A stretch of DNA of 10,684 bases from Actinomycetes bacterium (GCA_021811025.1 JAJZPX010000049.1:1-10684), one strand, 5' to 3'; positions 1-5,937 are shown, counted from the stretch's first letter. Numbers and translations are program-made. Notes: generated by a model from the sequence alone, not told the origin.

Positions 1-117
1 ACACTTCGTCACTCTGGAAGGGACAACCGCGTCGCTTCGCTCCGACCCGTTCGGCATCGCGTGGAAACAGTGTTCGCGATCGCGTGGAATGGGTGTTCGA
101 CTTGCGTGGAATCCGCA
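1..117 (+). mobile_element. End of an IS21-like insertion sequence (partial)
   Basis: Three related units follow each other at 50-72, 73-95 and 96-117. Each begins TTCG and carries GCGTGGAA, with a period of 23 bp and the last unit one base shorter. The final unit ends in CA at 116-117. Several subterminal repeats of about this length, and a terminal CA, are characteristic of IS21-family ends, where they bind the transposase. The transposition genes would lie left of the window. No transposase coding sequence is visible in bases 1-49. The family assignment rests on the repeat pattern alone. Confidence 0.5.
50..117 (+). repeat. Three tandem 22-23 bp repeats
   Basis: The core GCGTGGAA recurs at 59-66, 82-89 and 104-111. 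The flanking TTCG is also repeated with 23-bp spacing (50, 73, 96). The units differ mainly in the few bases after GTGGAA. They fit transposase-binding repeats at the end of the insertion sequence described above. Confidence 0.7.
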
Positions 118-219
118 CTGAGGGACTTGGACGAATCCGAGTTGCGGTTCGCTCGCTGCAGTCTGGCGGACGAGTGGGAAGTTCGACAGCTGATCGAAGG
201 GTTCGGTCAGGCGGCGTGA
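118..219 (+). pseudogene. 3' remnant of an unidentified plus-strand gene
   Basis: Right after the presumed insertion-sequence end, one plus frame reads 33 residues before a TGA at 217-219. It starts LRDLDESELRFARCSLADEW and ends QLIEGFGQAA. The composition (acidic, amphipathic, no arginine/proline bias) looks like real protein rather than a shadow frame. The frame stays open leftward through the repeats to base 1, but that part has no protein character, so the 5' portion was probably lost to the insertion. I do not recognise the family. It could still be a chance open frame. Confidence 0.35.
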
Positions 220-254
220 TTCCGGAGCCAGCCGACCTCGATCTGGTAAGGCCG

Positions 255-833
255 GGCGGCCGCTCATCTTCGAGCATCGCGTCGAAGCGCCAGCCTGTGC
301 GCCCGTGCGCCCGAAGGTCTCCCGAGTACAGCAACCGTTCTCCGTCGGCCTCGACGAGCAGGGCGCGCGCATCTGGCGCAGAGTGATCGACGGGAATGGC
401 GGTGACCGCGAGCCCGCCCAACCGCAGCGGCGCTTCGTCAGGCAGCGGACGCAGGACGGGCGGCAAGGGCGCGTCAGGGAAGAAGACGCGGCCGACGTCG
501 AGCAGCGCGAGCGTGCCGGGGGACGCGTAGACAGGGATGTCCGCGTGCGCGTGGTGCGCGAGGCCATAGTTGTCGAGGTGCGCGTGCGTGACGATGATCG
601 TGGCGAACCGTGGTGCGCCGGTGTCATCGGCGTAGAGGCCGGGGATGTCGCGGAGGACGCCAGCCGCGATCAGCTCTCTCGTCGATCGCTTGGCTGTGCC
701 CGGCGGGTAGTCGCGGCCGTCAGCGTCGTACAGCGGCATCCCGAGGTCGAGCAGGACCCGTGTGCCGTCCTCGGCCCGCACCTCGATGCACATGCCGCCG
801 ATCGTGGCGCCCGCGGTGTACCAGGTGCTGCAT
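255..833 (-). pseudogene. Metallo-beta-lactamase-fold hydrolase, truncated with a damaged start
   Basis: One minus frame encodes a metallo-beta-lactamase-fold protein like the RNase J/beta-CASP-type enzymes, which hydrolyse phosphodiester or other bonds at a two-metal site. It shows an N-terminal ATIGGMCIEV segment, then LLLDLGMPLYD, the metal-binding motif THAHLDNYG (around 563-589), and later VDHSAPDA and LLYSGDLRAHGR. The usual HxHxDH motif has Asn in place of the last His. Homology stops near FDAMLEDERPP (about 255), so the C-terminal part of the fold is missing; the frame runs on without a stop into unrelated sequence. The only well-placed ATG (833-831, 6 nt after the upstream stop) is in a different frame from the body: it reads MQHLV and joins the body only if one G is removed from CTGGTAC. 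The first in-frame ATG lies inside the conserved start. It follows the nuclease-like gene as the second gene of an operon. Confidence 0.65.
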
Positions 834-839
834 GAGGGC

Positions 840-1778
840 CTACCGCTGCGAGTGGACCTGAGCGCGTCGCTCCGCCATCAGCTCGTCCAGCGTGAGCATC
901 CCTTGCTCGAACAGACCGTAGCCGAGGAAGGTCGCGGTCGCGAACTTGAGTCGCGCGCCGACGGGGTCTGCGAGCGGTCCCTCGCCACCGACGCCTTCGA
1001 GGACCTCCAGCAGCTTGCGCGAGCCGGGGTCGTGGTTCGCCAGCAGCAGTATGTACTCGGGCTCCTCGTCGGTGAACGACATCAGCGCGTGCTTTGTGCC
1101 GATCAGGCCCAGCTTGTGCTTCTGTCGGAATACGCCCAGCATCTCGGCCTTGAGTTCGGCGACACGGGCCGGCTCCGACAGAAACTCGTTCATCCCGGCG
1201 ATGTGGTCGTGGATGCCGCACTCGCCCTTGAGCGCGCCGTCCCCGCACTTGACCTCGATGAGCGCGAGCCGCGCCTTCGGGTTCTTGCGCGCAGCTCCCG
1301 TGGATAGCCACTTCGCGGCAACCATGTCGAAACGGCCGTGCGCGTTTGCGTACTCCAGATCGCAGATGAAGTAGTCCGTGGCGGTGCAGCCCTCGCCGGA
1401 ATTGTTGTCGCGCAGGACCTGCTGCTGATACTCCCGCTCCGTCTTCGGGTGCGACGCGAACCATAGGTCCATCGCCTGCTTCAGCAGCGGGAAGCGCTCC
1501 ACCCAGCCCCGGGACTGCTCCTCGGTCTGTATCACTATCGGCAGCTCGGCGAACCACTCCCTCGCCTGACCCGCGAAGTACTTCTGGTCGAACGCCGCGG
1601 CGTAACTCGCTCCCTCGGTCAGCCGCAGCAGGTTGCCGCCGCGGTAGTAGACGTTCACGAACCCGTCGCGAATCTCCAGGCAGAGGGTGTCGTCCGACTT
1701 CACGCGCTCGAGGACCGGCGCGAGGATGCCTTGCTTGAGGTCGGATACGAAGTCGTCCGAGAGGCCGCGAAGAGCCAT
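840..1778 (-). CDS. Uncharacterised protein with a PD-(D/E)XK nuclease-like motif
   Basis: A 312-residue soluble protein with no signal peptide or membrane segment. I do not recognise a named family. The middle holds a pattern typical of PD-(D/E)XK nucleases: Asp151 in HGRFDMV, a spacer, then a hydrophobic strand and Glu175-Val-Lys177 in LALIEVKCGDG. Upstream lies a conserved-looking stretch, RDNNSGEGCTATDYFICD. This suggests a nucleic-acid-cleaving or binding core, but the family is easily over-called from motifs. The start is the ATG at 1778: GGAGG sits 4 nt upstream, while the ATG 14 codons earlier (1820) has no ribosome binding site. The stop is 6 nt before the ATG assigned to the broken metallo-hydrolase, so the two were probably one transcriptional unit. 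The gene lies just inside an element boundary marked by the tRNA-Ser remnant, which suggests mobile cargo, perhaps defence-related (inference). Confidence 0.75.
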   Translation of the reverse strand: MALRGLSDDFVSDLKQGILAPVLERVKSDDTLCLEIRDGFVNVYYRGGNLLRLTEGASYAAAFDQKYFAGQAREWFAELPIVIQTEEQSRGWVERFPLLKQAMDLWFASHPKTEREYQQQVLRDNNSGEGCTATDYFICDLEYANAHGRFDMVAAKWLSTGAARKNPKARLALIEVKCGDGALKGECGIHDHIAGMNEFLSEPARVAELKAEMLGVFRQKHKLGLIGTKHALMSFTDEEPEYILLLANHDPGSRKLLEVLEGVGGEGPLADPVGARLKFATATFLGYGLFEQGMLTLDELMAERRAQVHSQR

Positions 1779-1952
1779 TGTCCCTCCGTCGTCGGAGACA
1801 AGTCCTTCCAACCGTAGCATGCCGGTCTGACATCGGAGTGGAGGCTCGTGTCGGTCGCCCGTCAGCTCGGCCCGAACGAACTACCACTCTGACAAGCACA
1901 AACTGTCACTCAAGACCCCTGGCTGTCACCGGGAATCACGCCGAATCTCGCC

Positions 1953-2012
1953 CTCGAAAACCGTTTGGCCGGTATCCCCGGCTACGAGGGTTCGAATCCC
2001 TCCCTCTCCACC
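1953..2012 (+). tRNA. 3' half of a tRNA-Ser-like gene (attachment-site remnant)
   Basis: The sequence reads as the 3' half of a type II tRNA. It has an anticodon-loop-like CTCGAAA (1953-1959), an extra arm GCCGG/CCGGC with a 5-nt loop (1968-1982), a perfect T-arm GAGGG-TTCGAAT-CCCTC (1986-2002), an acceptor strand CCTCTCC (2003-2009) and discriminator A. A long extra arm with this acceptor strand fits tRNA-Ser, possibly CGA anticodon. Nothing upstream pairs with it: the expected 5' acceptor strand and D-arm are absent, and the bases before 1953 do not complete the anticodon stem. It is therefore a partial copy, as left by elements that integrate into tRNA genes, and should not be counted as a functional tRNA. 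Confidence 0.6.
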
Positions 2013-2024
2013 TCCCTCTCCGCC
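2001..2024 (+). repeat. Duplicated tRNA acceptor tail (two 12-bp units)
   Basis: TCCCTCTCCACC (2001-2012) is followed at once by TCCCTCTCCGCC (2013-2024) and an A, so the second copy ends in GCCA as a tRNA with an encoded CCA would. One base differs between the units. This suggests two recombination events at the same tRNA 3' end, or slippage. Confidence 0.65.
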
Positions 2025-2038
2025 ATATGCAGCGAGAA

Positions 2039-2076
2039 CGTGACCCCGGAGCCGTGAGGACGGAGCCGGGGTCACG
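2039..2076 (-). terminator. Hairpin downstream of the alpha/beta hydrolase
   Basis: A perfect 11-bp inverted repeat, CGTGACCCCGG (2039-2049) and CCGGGGTCACG (2066-2076), with a 16-nt loop, lies 28 nt past the stop of the minus-strand hydrolase. The tract after it on the minus strand (TTCTCG) is only weakly T-rich, so it may act as a weak intrinsic terminator or as an mRNA 3'-end stabiliser. Confidence 0.5.
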
Positions 2077-2104
2077 CTGTCTGAGGGCACGGCCCGACGC
2101 GATC

Positions 2105-2917
2105 TCATCCGCGATCCCGATCCTTGTCGCTGTCGCCGAGGAAGAAGCGGAGCACCTCGTTCACGTAGCGTTCGGGTGCAGTGATCGCGGCGTCGTGACC
2201 CTGGCCGGGCATGACGACGAGGCGGCTGTCGGGGAGCGACGCATGAAGCTCGTCGATCGCTGCGCGATAGACCGCAGCGGTCCGACCGCCGACCAGCAAG
2301 AGGGTCGGCGTCTTCATGTTCGCGAACCGCGACGGCTCGAACGCGTAGTCCCTCACGCTCTCGATCTCCCGCAGCATCGTCGGTACCGCCGCGACCCTCG
2401 CGGGCCAGTTGGAGAGGGATCTCAGCACGGCCAGTTCCTCGGGCGAACTTCCGCCGACTTCGTACAGCGCCACAAGCGCCTTCTCCGGATCCCCGGCTGC
2501 GACGTAGGCCAGGAGTCTCTCTCGGACCTCCGCCGGGTACTCGACGGGCACAGTCGTGCGCATCGGCGGTTCGTTCAGGATCATCTTGGCGATCGGGGTC
2601 ATCGGCAGGGCGGCTTCGAGCGAGCACAGGGCGCCGTAGGAGTGGCCGAGCAGGAAGGCTCTCCCCGGCACGCTCTCGACCATCGCGGCGACGTCCTCGA
2701 ACTCGCGCCGGATCGCGTAGGGCGCCGTGTCCCCGCTGTCGCCCCGACCTCGCCGATCGACGAGGTAGAGGGTGAAATGCCGTTCGAGTCCGGGCTGCAC
2801 CGGCTCCCAGTAGGTATGGTCGATTCCGGTGCCGTGAACGAGCACGAGCGAGGGCCCCTCTCCTCGACGCTCGTATGCGATCCGCGTCCCGTCCCTGGAA
2901 ACGACGTGCTCCATCAT
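2105..2917 (-). CDS. Alpha/beta-fold hydrolase
   Basis: A 270-residue cytoplasmic protein of the alpha/beta hydrolase superfamily. Strand 3 and the oxyanion region read LVLVHGTGIDHTYW (residues 24-37). The conserved YLVDRRGRGDSG follows (51-62), and the nucleophile elbow is GHSYG with Ser93. The His is in GQGHDAAI near the C-terminus. The substrate cannot be predicted; esterase, lipase or small-molecule hydrolase are all possible. Where the catalytic acid is usually found after the sixth strand, the sequence reads LLLVGGRTAAVYR, with no acidic residue at that place, so the acid may be supplied from elsewhere or be missing. Two adjacent ATGs (2917 and 2914) could start it; neither has a strong ribosome binding site. 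It is a single-gene unit between two tRNA-Ser remnants that share a 24-bp direct repeat, so it was probably acquired as cargo. Confidence 0.88.
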   Translation of the reverse strand: MMEHVVSRDGTRIAYERRGEGPSLVLVHGTGIDHTYWEPVQPGLERHFTLYLVDRRGRGDSGDTAPYAIRREFEDVAAMVESVPGRAFLLGHSYGALCSLEAALPMTPIAKMILNEPPMRTTVPVEYPAEVRERLLAYVAAGDPEKALVALYEVGGSSPEELAVLRSLSNWPARVAAVPTMLREIESVRDYAFEPSRFANMKTPTLLLVGGRTAAVYRAAIDELHASLPDSRLVVMPGQGHDAAITAPERYVNEVLRFFLGDSDKDRDRG

Positions 2918-2951
2918 GCTTCGGCCCACCCGGTTGCCGCGATGCATGTTA

Positions 2952-2983
2952 CCCGGCCACGAGGGTTCGAATCCCCCTCCGCC
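2952..2983 (+). repeat. Second tRNA-Ser T-arm remnant / direct repeat
   Basis: Bases 2952-2975 match 1977-2000 in 23 of 24 positions (CCCGGC, then C for T, then ACGAGGG and TTCGAATCCC). The copy then ends CCTCCGCCA, a tRNA-like 3' tail including CCA. The T-stem is imperfect and the acceptor strand is too short, so this is not a working tRNA. It looks like another attachment-site footprint at a tRNA-Ser 3' end. Confidence 0.65.
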
Positions 2984-3078
2984 ATTGGCTGCTGAAACGC
3001 GGTCCCGGAAACCTGAGAGGGGGGCGGGATCGCGGCGCTTCCGGAGACTGCGAGGGCGTAGCTCACAATGCCCAGGGG

Positions 3079-4029
3079 CTACTTGCCGAACGCCGCGTTC
3101 AGCTTCGCCTGGAGCCCGTTCGGATCGAGCCTGTAGGTGCCGTCGCTCTGTCGAATCCAGCCGAGCGCCTCTTTCGCGCTCTGCCCGCGCTTGAAGGCCG
3201 GCATGTAGTCGCCCCCTTCGCGTGCCGCTTGAGCGCCGTCGACGAGAGCCTGGGCACGCGTCAGATGGAGCTCGAGCACCTCCACCAGCAGCTTGCGTCG
3301 AGGATCGTTGAGGCCGCGGGCATCGGCGAGCGTTGCCTGGACCTCGTCTCGAAGACTCTCGCATTCGACCAGCGTGTCGTTACTGACCGTGCCTGCTTCC
3401 CCGAGCTCGGCGTCGATGTGGTCGGCGGCCAGGCCGATGCGCTTGTCGAGGTCCTGGGCCTCGTCGTAGACGACCTTCGCGTTCGGTCCGCTCACGGTCC
3501 AGGTTGCGCGGGCCTCCTCGCCGCCGAAGATCGTGGCCGAGTACACGACCTTGGCCACTGGCCCCTTGGATGCGAAGTAGATGTCGCCGACCTTCGTGCC
3601 CCCCGGAGCGAGCTCGCCGGAGCCCAAGGTCGGTGGTGCCTCCGCCAGCATTGCGATGTCGTTGGTCCGAGCGCCGTTGGCGTCCTCGATCTGCCAGTCG
3701 AACTCGTTGAAGGGCTGAGCGTCAGACCCCTTGTTGTCGTAGCGGACGGAGACCTTGAAGGTTGGAGCGCCGGACATGTCTCCGGGTCCGCGGCCGGCGC
3801 CCGTCACGGTCACGCTCAACCCGCTGGCGTATCGAGCGGTCTGGCCGACCTTCAGTTGCAGTGGCGCCGTGGCCTCGGCCCCGCCCGTCGTTTCCCCCGG
3901 CGGTGTCGGGGTCGTCTCGGTCGAGGGGAGGGGCTCGGTCTTCGTCGACACCGTGCACGCCGAGACGACGAAGAGTCCCGCCACCATGAGCACGGAGATG
4001 AAGCCTTCCCACCGATGCTTCCGAGACAT
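3079..4029 (-). CDS. Secreted lipoprotein with a DUF4352-like domain
   Basis: A 316-residue predicted lipoprotein. A basic N-terminus and hydrophobic stretch end in the lipobox VSAC with Cys25, followed by a Thr/Pro/Glu-rich linker to about residue 55. Residues about 57-175 form a beta-rich domain (LKVGQTARYASGLSVTV, FKVSVRYDNKG, GSGELAPGGTKVGDIYFA) resembling DUF4352, an immunoglobulin-like extracellular domain common in Gram-positive lipoproteins. The remainder (about 180-316) is helical and charged, without a family I recognise. It would be anchored outside the membrane; the ligand is unknown. The start ATG has GGAGG 8 nt upstream. It lies 36 nt after the small membrane-protein gene on the same strand, so the two are probably co-transcribed. 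Confidence 0.85.
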   Translation of the reverse strand: MSRKHRWEGFISVLMVAGLFVVSACTVSTKTEPLPSTETTPTPPGETTGGAEATAPLQLKVGQTARYASGLSVTVTGAGRGPGDMSGAPTFKVSVRYDNKGSDAQPFNEFDWQIEDANGARTNDIAMLAEAPPTLGSGELAPGGTKVGDIYFASKGPVAKVVYSATIFGGEEARATWTVSGPNAKVVYDEAQDLDKRIGLAADHIDAELGEAGTVSNDTLVECESLRDEVQATLADARGLNDPRRKLLVEVLELHLTRAQALVDGAQAAREGGDYMPAFKRGQSAKEALGWIRQSDGTYRLDPNGLQAKLNAAFGK

Positions 4030-4065
4030 GTCGTCCGCCTCCTCTCCGCGTTCAGTCCCGTGTCC

Positions 4066-4467
4066 CTACCCTGGAACGGGTGGCGGGTGTGGCGGCAGCC
4101 TCCCGGCCCTCTCGCCGGCCACCTGCGTCCCGCGGCTCGCCCTTGATTGCTTCAATCCTTCGACGTAGAGCACGACGTTCGCCGCCGCAACCGCGATGAA
4201 GAGCACCATGGAGCCGGTTAGCCCGAATCCGAAGGTGACGGAGGTGGCGACGAGGGGCGTCGTCGTGTTCCGGACGTTGTTCGCGACTTCGACCACGAAG
4301 GCGATGAGGCAGCCTGCGCCGGCTGCAGAGGCGATTGCGATGAACAGCCGCTGCGCCGGCAGCCTGACGAAGTTCAGCCCGATGCCGACGAGAGCCAGGA
4401 CCAGCGGGATGATCACGAGCGCTTGAGGCCCGACGCGCTGCCCTCCCGTCGCGCCGAATCCGCGCAT
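4066..4467 (-). CDS. Small hypothetical membrane protein (three helices)
   Basis: A 133-residue hydrophobic protein with three predicted membrane segments, at about residues 15-34, 41-61 and 72-101. It ends in a basic, proline-rich tail (PPHPPPVPG). No family is recognised. The helical periodicity and lack of charge inside the segments argue that it is real. The ATG at 4467 has no clear ribosome binding site, and broken AbiE sequence starts only about 20 bp beyond it on the other strand, so the 5' end could have been lost; homologues with an extra N-terminal domain would show this. It is followed after 36 nt by the lipoprotein gene, which suggests a membrane-plus-lipoprotein pair. Confidence 0.65.
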   Translation of the reverse strand: MRGFGATGGQRVGPQALVIIPLVLALVGIGLNFVRLPAQRLFIAIASAAGAGCLIAFVVEVANNVRNTTTPLVATSVTFGFGLTGSMVLFIAVAAANVVLYVEGLKQSRASRGTQVAGERAGRLPPHPPPVPG

Positions 4468-4489
4468 CAGATAGGAATCACGCCTTCTG

Positions 4490-4605
4490 TACGGCGTCCG
4501 TGTGGTTTCGCCGGTCCAGCTGTATCTGGACTTGCGTTCGATGCCTGGTCGCGGCGAGGAGGCACAGCGGAGGAGGTTCTGCGGGAGTTGCGGCCGTCAT
4601 GGTGA
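4490..4605 (+). pseudogene. C-terminal remnant of an AbiEi-type antitoxin (frameshifted)
   Basis: From 4490 one frame reads YGVRVVSPVQLYLDLRSMPG and then RGEEA. This is the typical C-terminal signature of AbiEi-family antitoxins/regulators (PVQLYLDL followed by GRGEEAA). After GAGGAGGCA the coding sense moves to another frame, which continues AEEVLRELRPSW and stops at 4603-4605. Dropping two bases (CA at about 4564-4565), or adding one, restores a single frame. No start codon or N-terminal DNA-binding domain is present, so this is a decayed tail. It overlaps the first codons of the toxin remnant (ATGGTGA), as in an intact operon. Confidence 0.65.
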
Positions 4606-4691
4606 AGAGCAGAGCGGACTACCCGCCTGACGCTGTTGAAGCGGCGAAGCCCGTACTCGTCGAGCGGCCGGAGCCGAGTTTGACAAGTTGA
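4599..4691 (+). pseudogene. N-terminal remnant of an AbiEii-type nucleotidyltransferase toxin
   Basis: The ATG at 4599 overlaps the antitoxin stop. It reads MVKSRADYPPDAVEAAKPVL and stops after 30 residues at 4689-4691. MVKxRxDYPxxAVEAAK is the usual beginning of AbiEii/AbiGii-type nucleotidyltransferase proteins found next to AbiEi antitoxins. The similarity ends near LVERPEP, before the catalytic nucleotidyltransferase motif, so nearly the whole toxin has been deleted. The deletion joins directly onto the promoter of the ATPase gene. Confidence 0.6.
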
Positions 4692-4741
4692 GCGGAGTTT
4701 TACAATCCGCGCTAAACTCCGCATAACTCGTAAAACTGGAG
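4676..4741 (+). promoter_or_regulatory. Promoter and nested inverted-repeat operator of the ATPase operon
   Basis: A TTGACA (4680-4685) and a TACAAT (4701-4706) could be -35 and -10 boxes, though the 15-nt spacer is short. GCGGAGTTT (4692-4700) is repeated inverted as AAACTCCGC (4714-4722). AGTTTTAC (4696-4703) is repeated inverted as GTAAAACT (4730-4737). GAGTTT(G/T)ACAA occurs directly at 4676-4686 and 4695-4705. Such spaced half-sites covering the promoter suggest a repressor or autoregulation, possibly by the winged-helix end of the ATPase (inference). Confidence 0.5.
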
Positions 4742-4746
4742 CCACC

Positions 4747-5937
4747 ATGGACCCTCGCACCAACCCGTACGCTCCCGGCGCGGGCACGAAGCCGCCCGCA
4801 CTCGTGGGACGCGACCGTCAAGTCGAATCGTTCGACATCCTGCTCGAGCGGCTCGAGCGCGGCTACGCGGAACGCTCGATGATCATCACCGGTCTGCGTG
4901 GCGTCGGGAAGACGGTCCTCCTCGATGTCTTCAAGGAGAACGCGGACGCACGGGGATGGGCGTCGATCGAGTGGGAGGTCGAGAAGAGCGCGCCCTTCGC
5001 GCAGAAGATCGCCGTACTCGCCAGACGCGCGCTGGTCCAGATAGCGCCGAAGAACCGCTGGGGAGAGGCGCTGCGTGATGCAGCATCGGTCCTCAGGTCG
5101 TTCTCGCTCACGGTTCGCGCCGACGGTAGTGTGACTGCAGGACTCGACGTAGACGCGAGGCGCGGAAGCGCCGACAGCGGTTCACTCTCGGATGACCTCG
5201 GAGACCTCTTCGTCGCTCTCAGCAAGGCCGCGAAGGAGCACGGGATCGGGGTCGTGCTGCTGCTCGACGAGATCCAGTACCTCACGCGCGACGAGCTCGA
5301 GGCCCTCATCGCCGCCCTGCACCGCTGCGCCCGGCGTTCGCTGCCGCTGGCCCTTGTGGGCGCGGGCCTCCCCCAGATTCCGCGCCTGGCCGGTGAAACG
5401 AAGTCGTACAGTGAGCGGCTGTTCAGGTTTGTCCACATCGGGGCACTTGACGTCGCAGACGCGCGCGATGCCCTGCTGCTGCCTGCCCACGAGCAAGGAT
5501 GCGACTTCGAGGACGCCGCCATCGACCTGATCGTCGAGTTCACCGAGGGCTACCCGTACTTCCTTCAGGAGTACGGACGCGTGGCGTGGGACGAAGCGGC
5601 CGTTTCACCGATCACGGCAACGGACGTCCGCGCCATCCGCCCGCTGGTTGAAGCCGGTCTTGACGAGGGCTTCTTCCGCGTACGCGCCGAGCGCACCACG
5701 GAAATGGAGCTGCGCTACTTGCTGGCCATGGCGGAACTCGGGCCCCAGCCCCATCGGGCGTCGGAGGTCGCCGAGCGCTTGGGTAGAACGACGCCGCAAG
5801 CCGGACCAATCCGTTCCCGGCTCATCGACAAGGGCTTGTTGTACACCCCCAGTTACGCTCTTGCGGCCTTCACCGTTCCGCAGTTCGACCGTTACATGCT
5901 CCGGACGCACGGCGAGCTTCGGCGGGAGGAGAAGTGA
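4747..5937 (+). CDS. AAA-family ATPase with C-terminal winged helix
   Basis: A 396-residue cytoplasmic P-loop ATPase. After the N-terminal LVGRDRQ (a Box II-like entry to the AAA domain), the Walker A motif is GLRGVGKT at residues 49-56. Walker B is VVLLLDEIQYL, with Asp174 and Glu175. A probable sensor 1 follows in LALVGAGLP, and the lid helices contain FTEGYPYFLQEYG. The C-terminus (about 335-390) reads as a winged helix (EVAERLGRTTPQAGPIRSRL, DKGLL, AAFTVPQFDRYM), as in DNA-binding ATPases of the Orc1/Cdc6-like and DUF234-like groups. It would couple ATP hydrolysis to DNA or partner binding; the process is unknown. The ATG is preceded by GGAG with good spacing. The stop overlaps the GTG start of the zinc-finger gene by 4 nt, so the two are translationally coupled. 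It starts right at a deletion scar in AbiE-type genes. Confidence 0.9.
   Translation: MDPRTNPYAPGAGTKPPALVGRDRQVESFDILLERLERGYAERSMIITGLRGVGKTVLLDVFKENADARGWASIEWEVEKSAPFAQKIAVLARRALVQIAPKNRWGEALRDAASVLRSFSLTVRADGSVTAGLDVDARRGSADSGSLSDDLGDLFVALSKAAKEHGIGVVLLLDEIQYLTRDELEALIAALHRCARRSLPLALVGAGLPQIPRLAGETKSYSERLFRFVHIGALDVADARDALLLPAHEQGCDFEDAAIDLIVEFTEGYPYFLQEYGRVAWDEAAVSPITATDVRAIRPLVEAGLDEGFFRVRAERTTEMELRYLLAMAELGPQPHRASEVAERLGRTTPQAGPIRSRLIDKGLLYTPSYALAAFTVPQFDRYMLRTHGELRREEK

Noticed and set aside
50..117. A CRISPR array
   Set aside because: Only three units, directly adjoining with no spacers of independent sequence, and no cas genes; insertion-sequence terminal repeats explain it better.
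305..835. Plus-strand frame of 176 codons opposite the metallo-hydrolase
   Set aside because: The opposite strand carries a clear metal-binding motif; this frame is repetitive Arg/Val/Asp shadow.
670..1899. A 409-codon minus-strand frame over the nuclease-like gene
   Set aside because: Arginine/alanine-rich shadow; the frame with the EVK motif, a GGAGG site and normal composition is the real gene.
1953..2025. A functional tRNA-Ser gene
   Set aside because: The 5' acceptor strand, D-arm and 5' anticodon stem are missing, so only a 3' half is present.
1778..2995. Plus-strand frame of 405 codons across the tRNA remnant and hydrolase
   Set aside because: Runs antisense through the hydrolase gene and through a tRNA-derived sequence; no motif.
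2105..3364. A 419-codon minus-strand frame giving the hydrolase a 150-residue N-terminal extension
   Set aside because: The extension crosses the tRNA remnant at 2952-2983 and the lipoprotein gene, is arginine-rich without motifs, and alpha/beta hydrolases start close to the ATG at 2917/2914.
4467..4821. Minus-strand frames opposite the AbiE scar as an N-terminal extension of the membrane protein
   Set aside because: The frame upstream of the membrane-protein ATG ends in a TGA overlapping it and is out of frame; AbiE-type signatures lie on the other strand.
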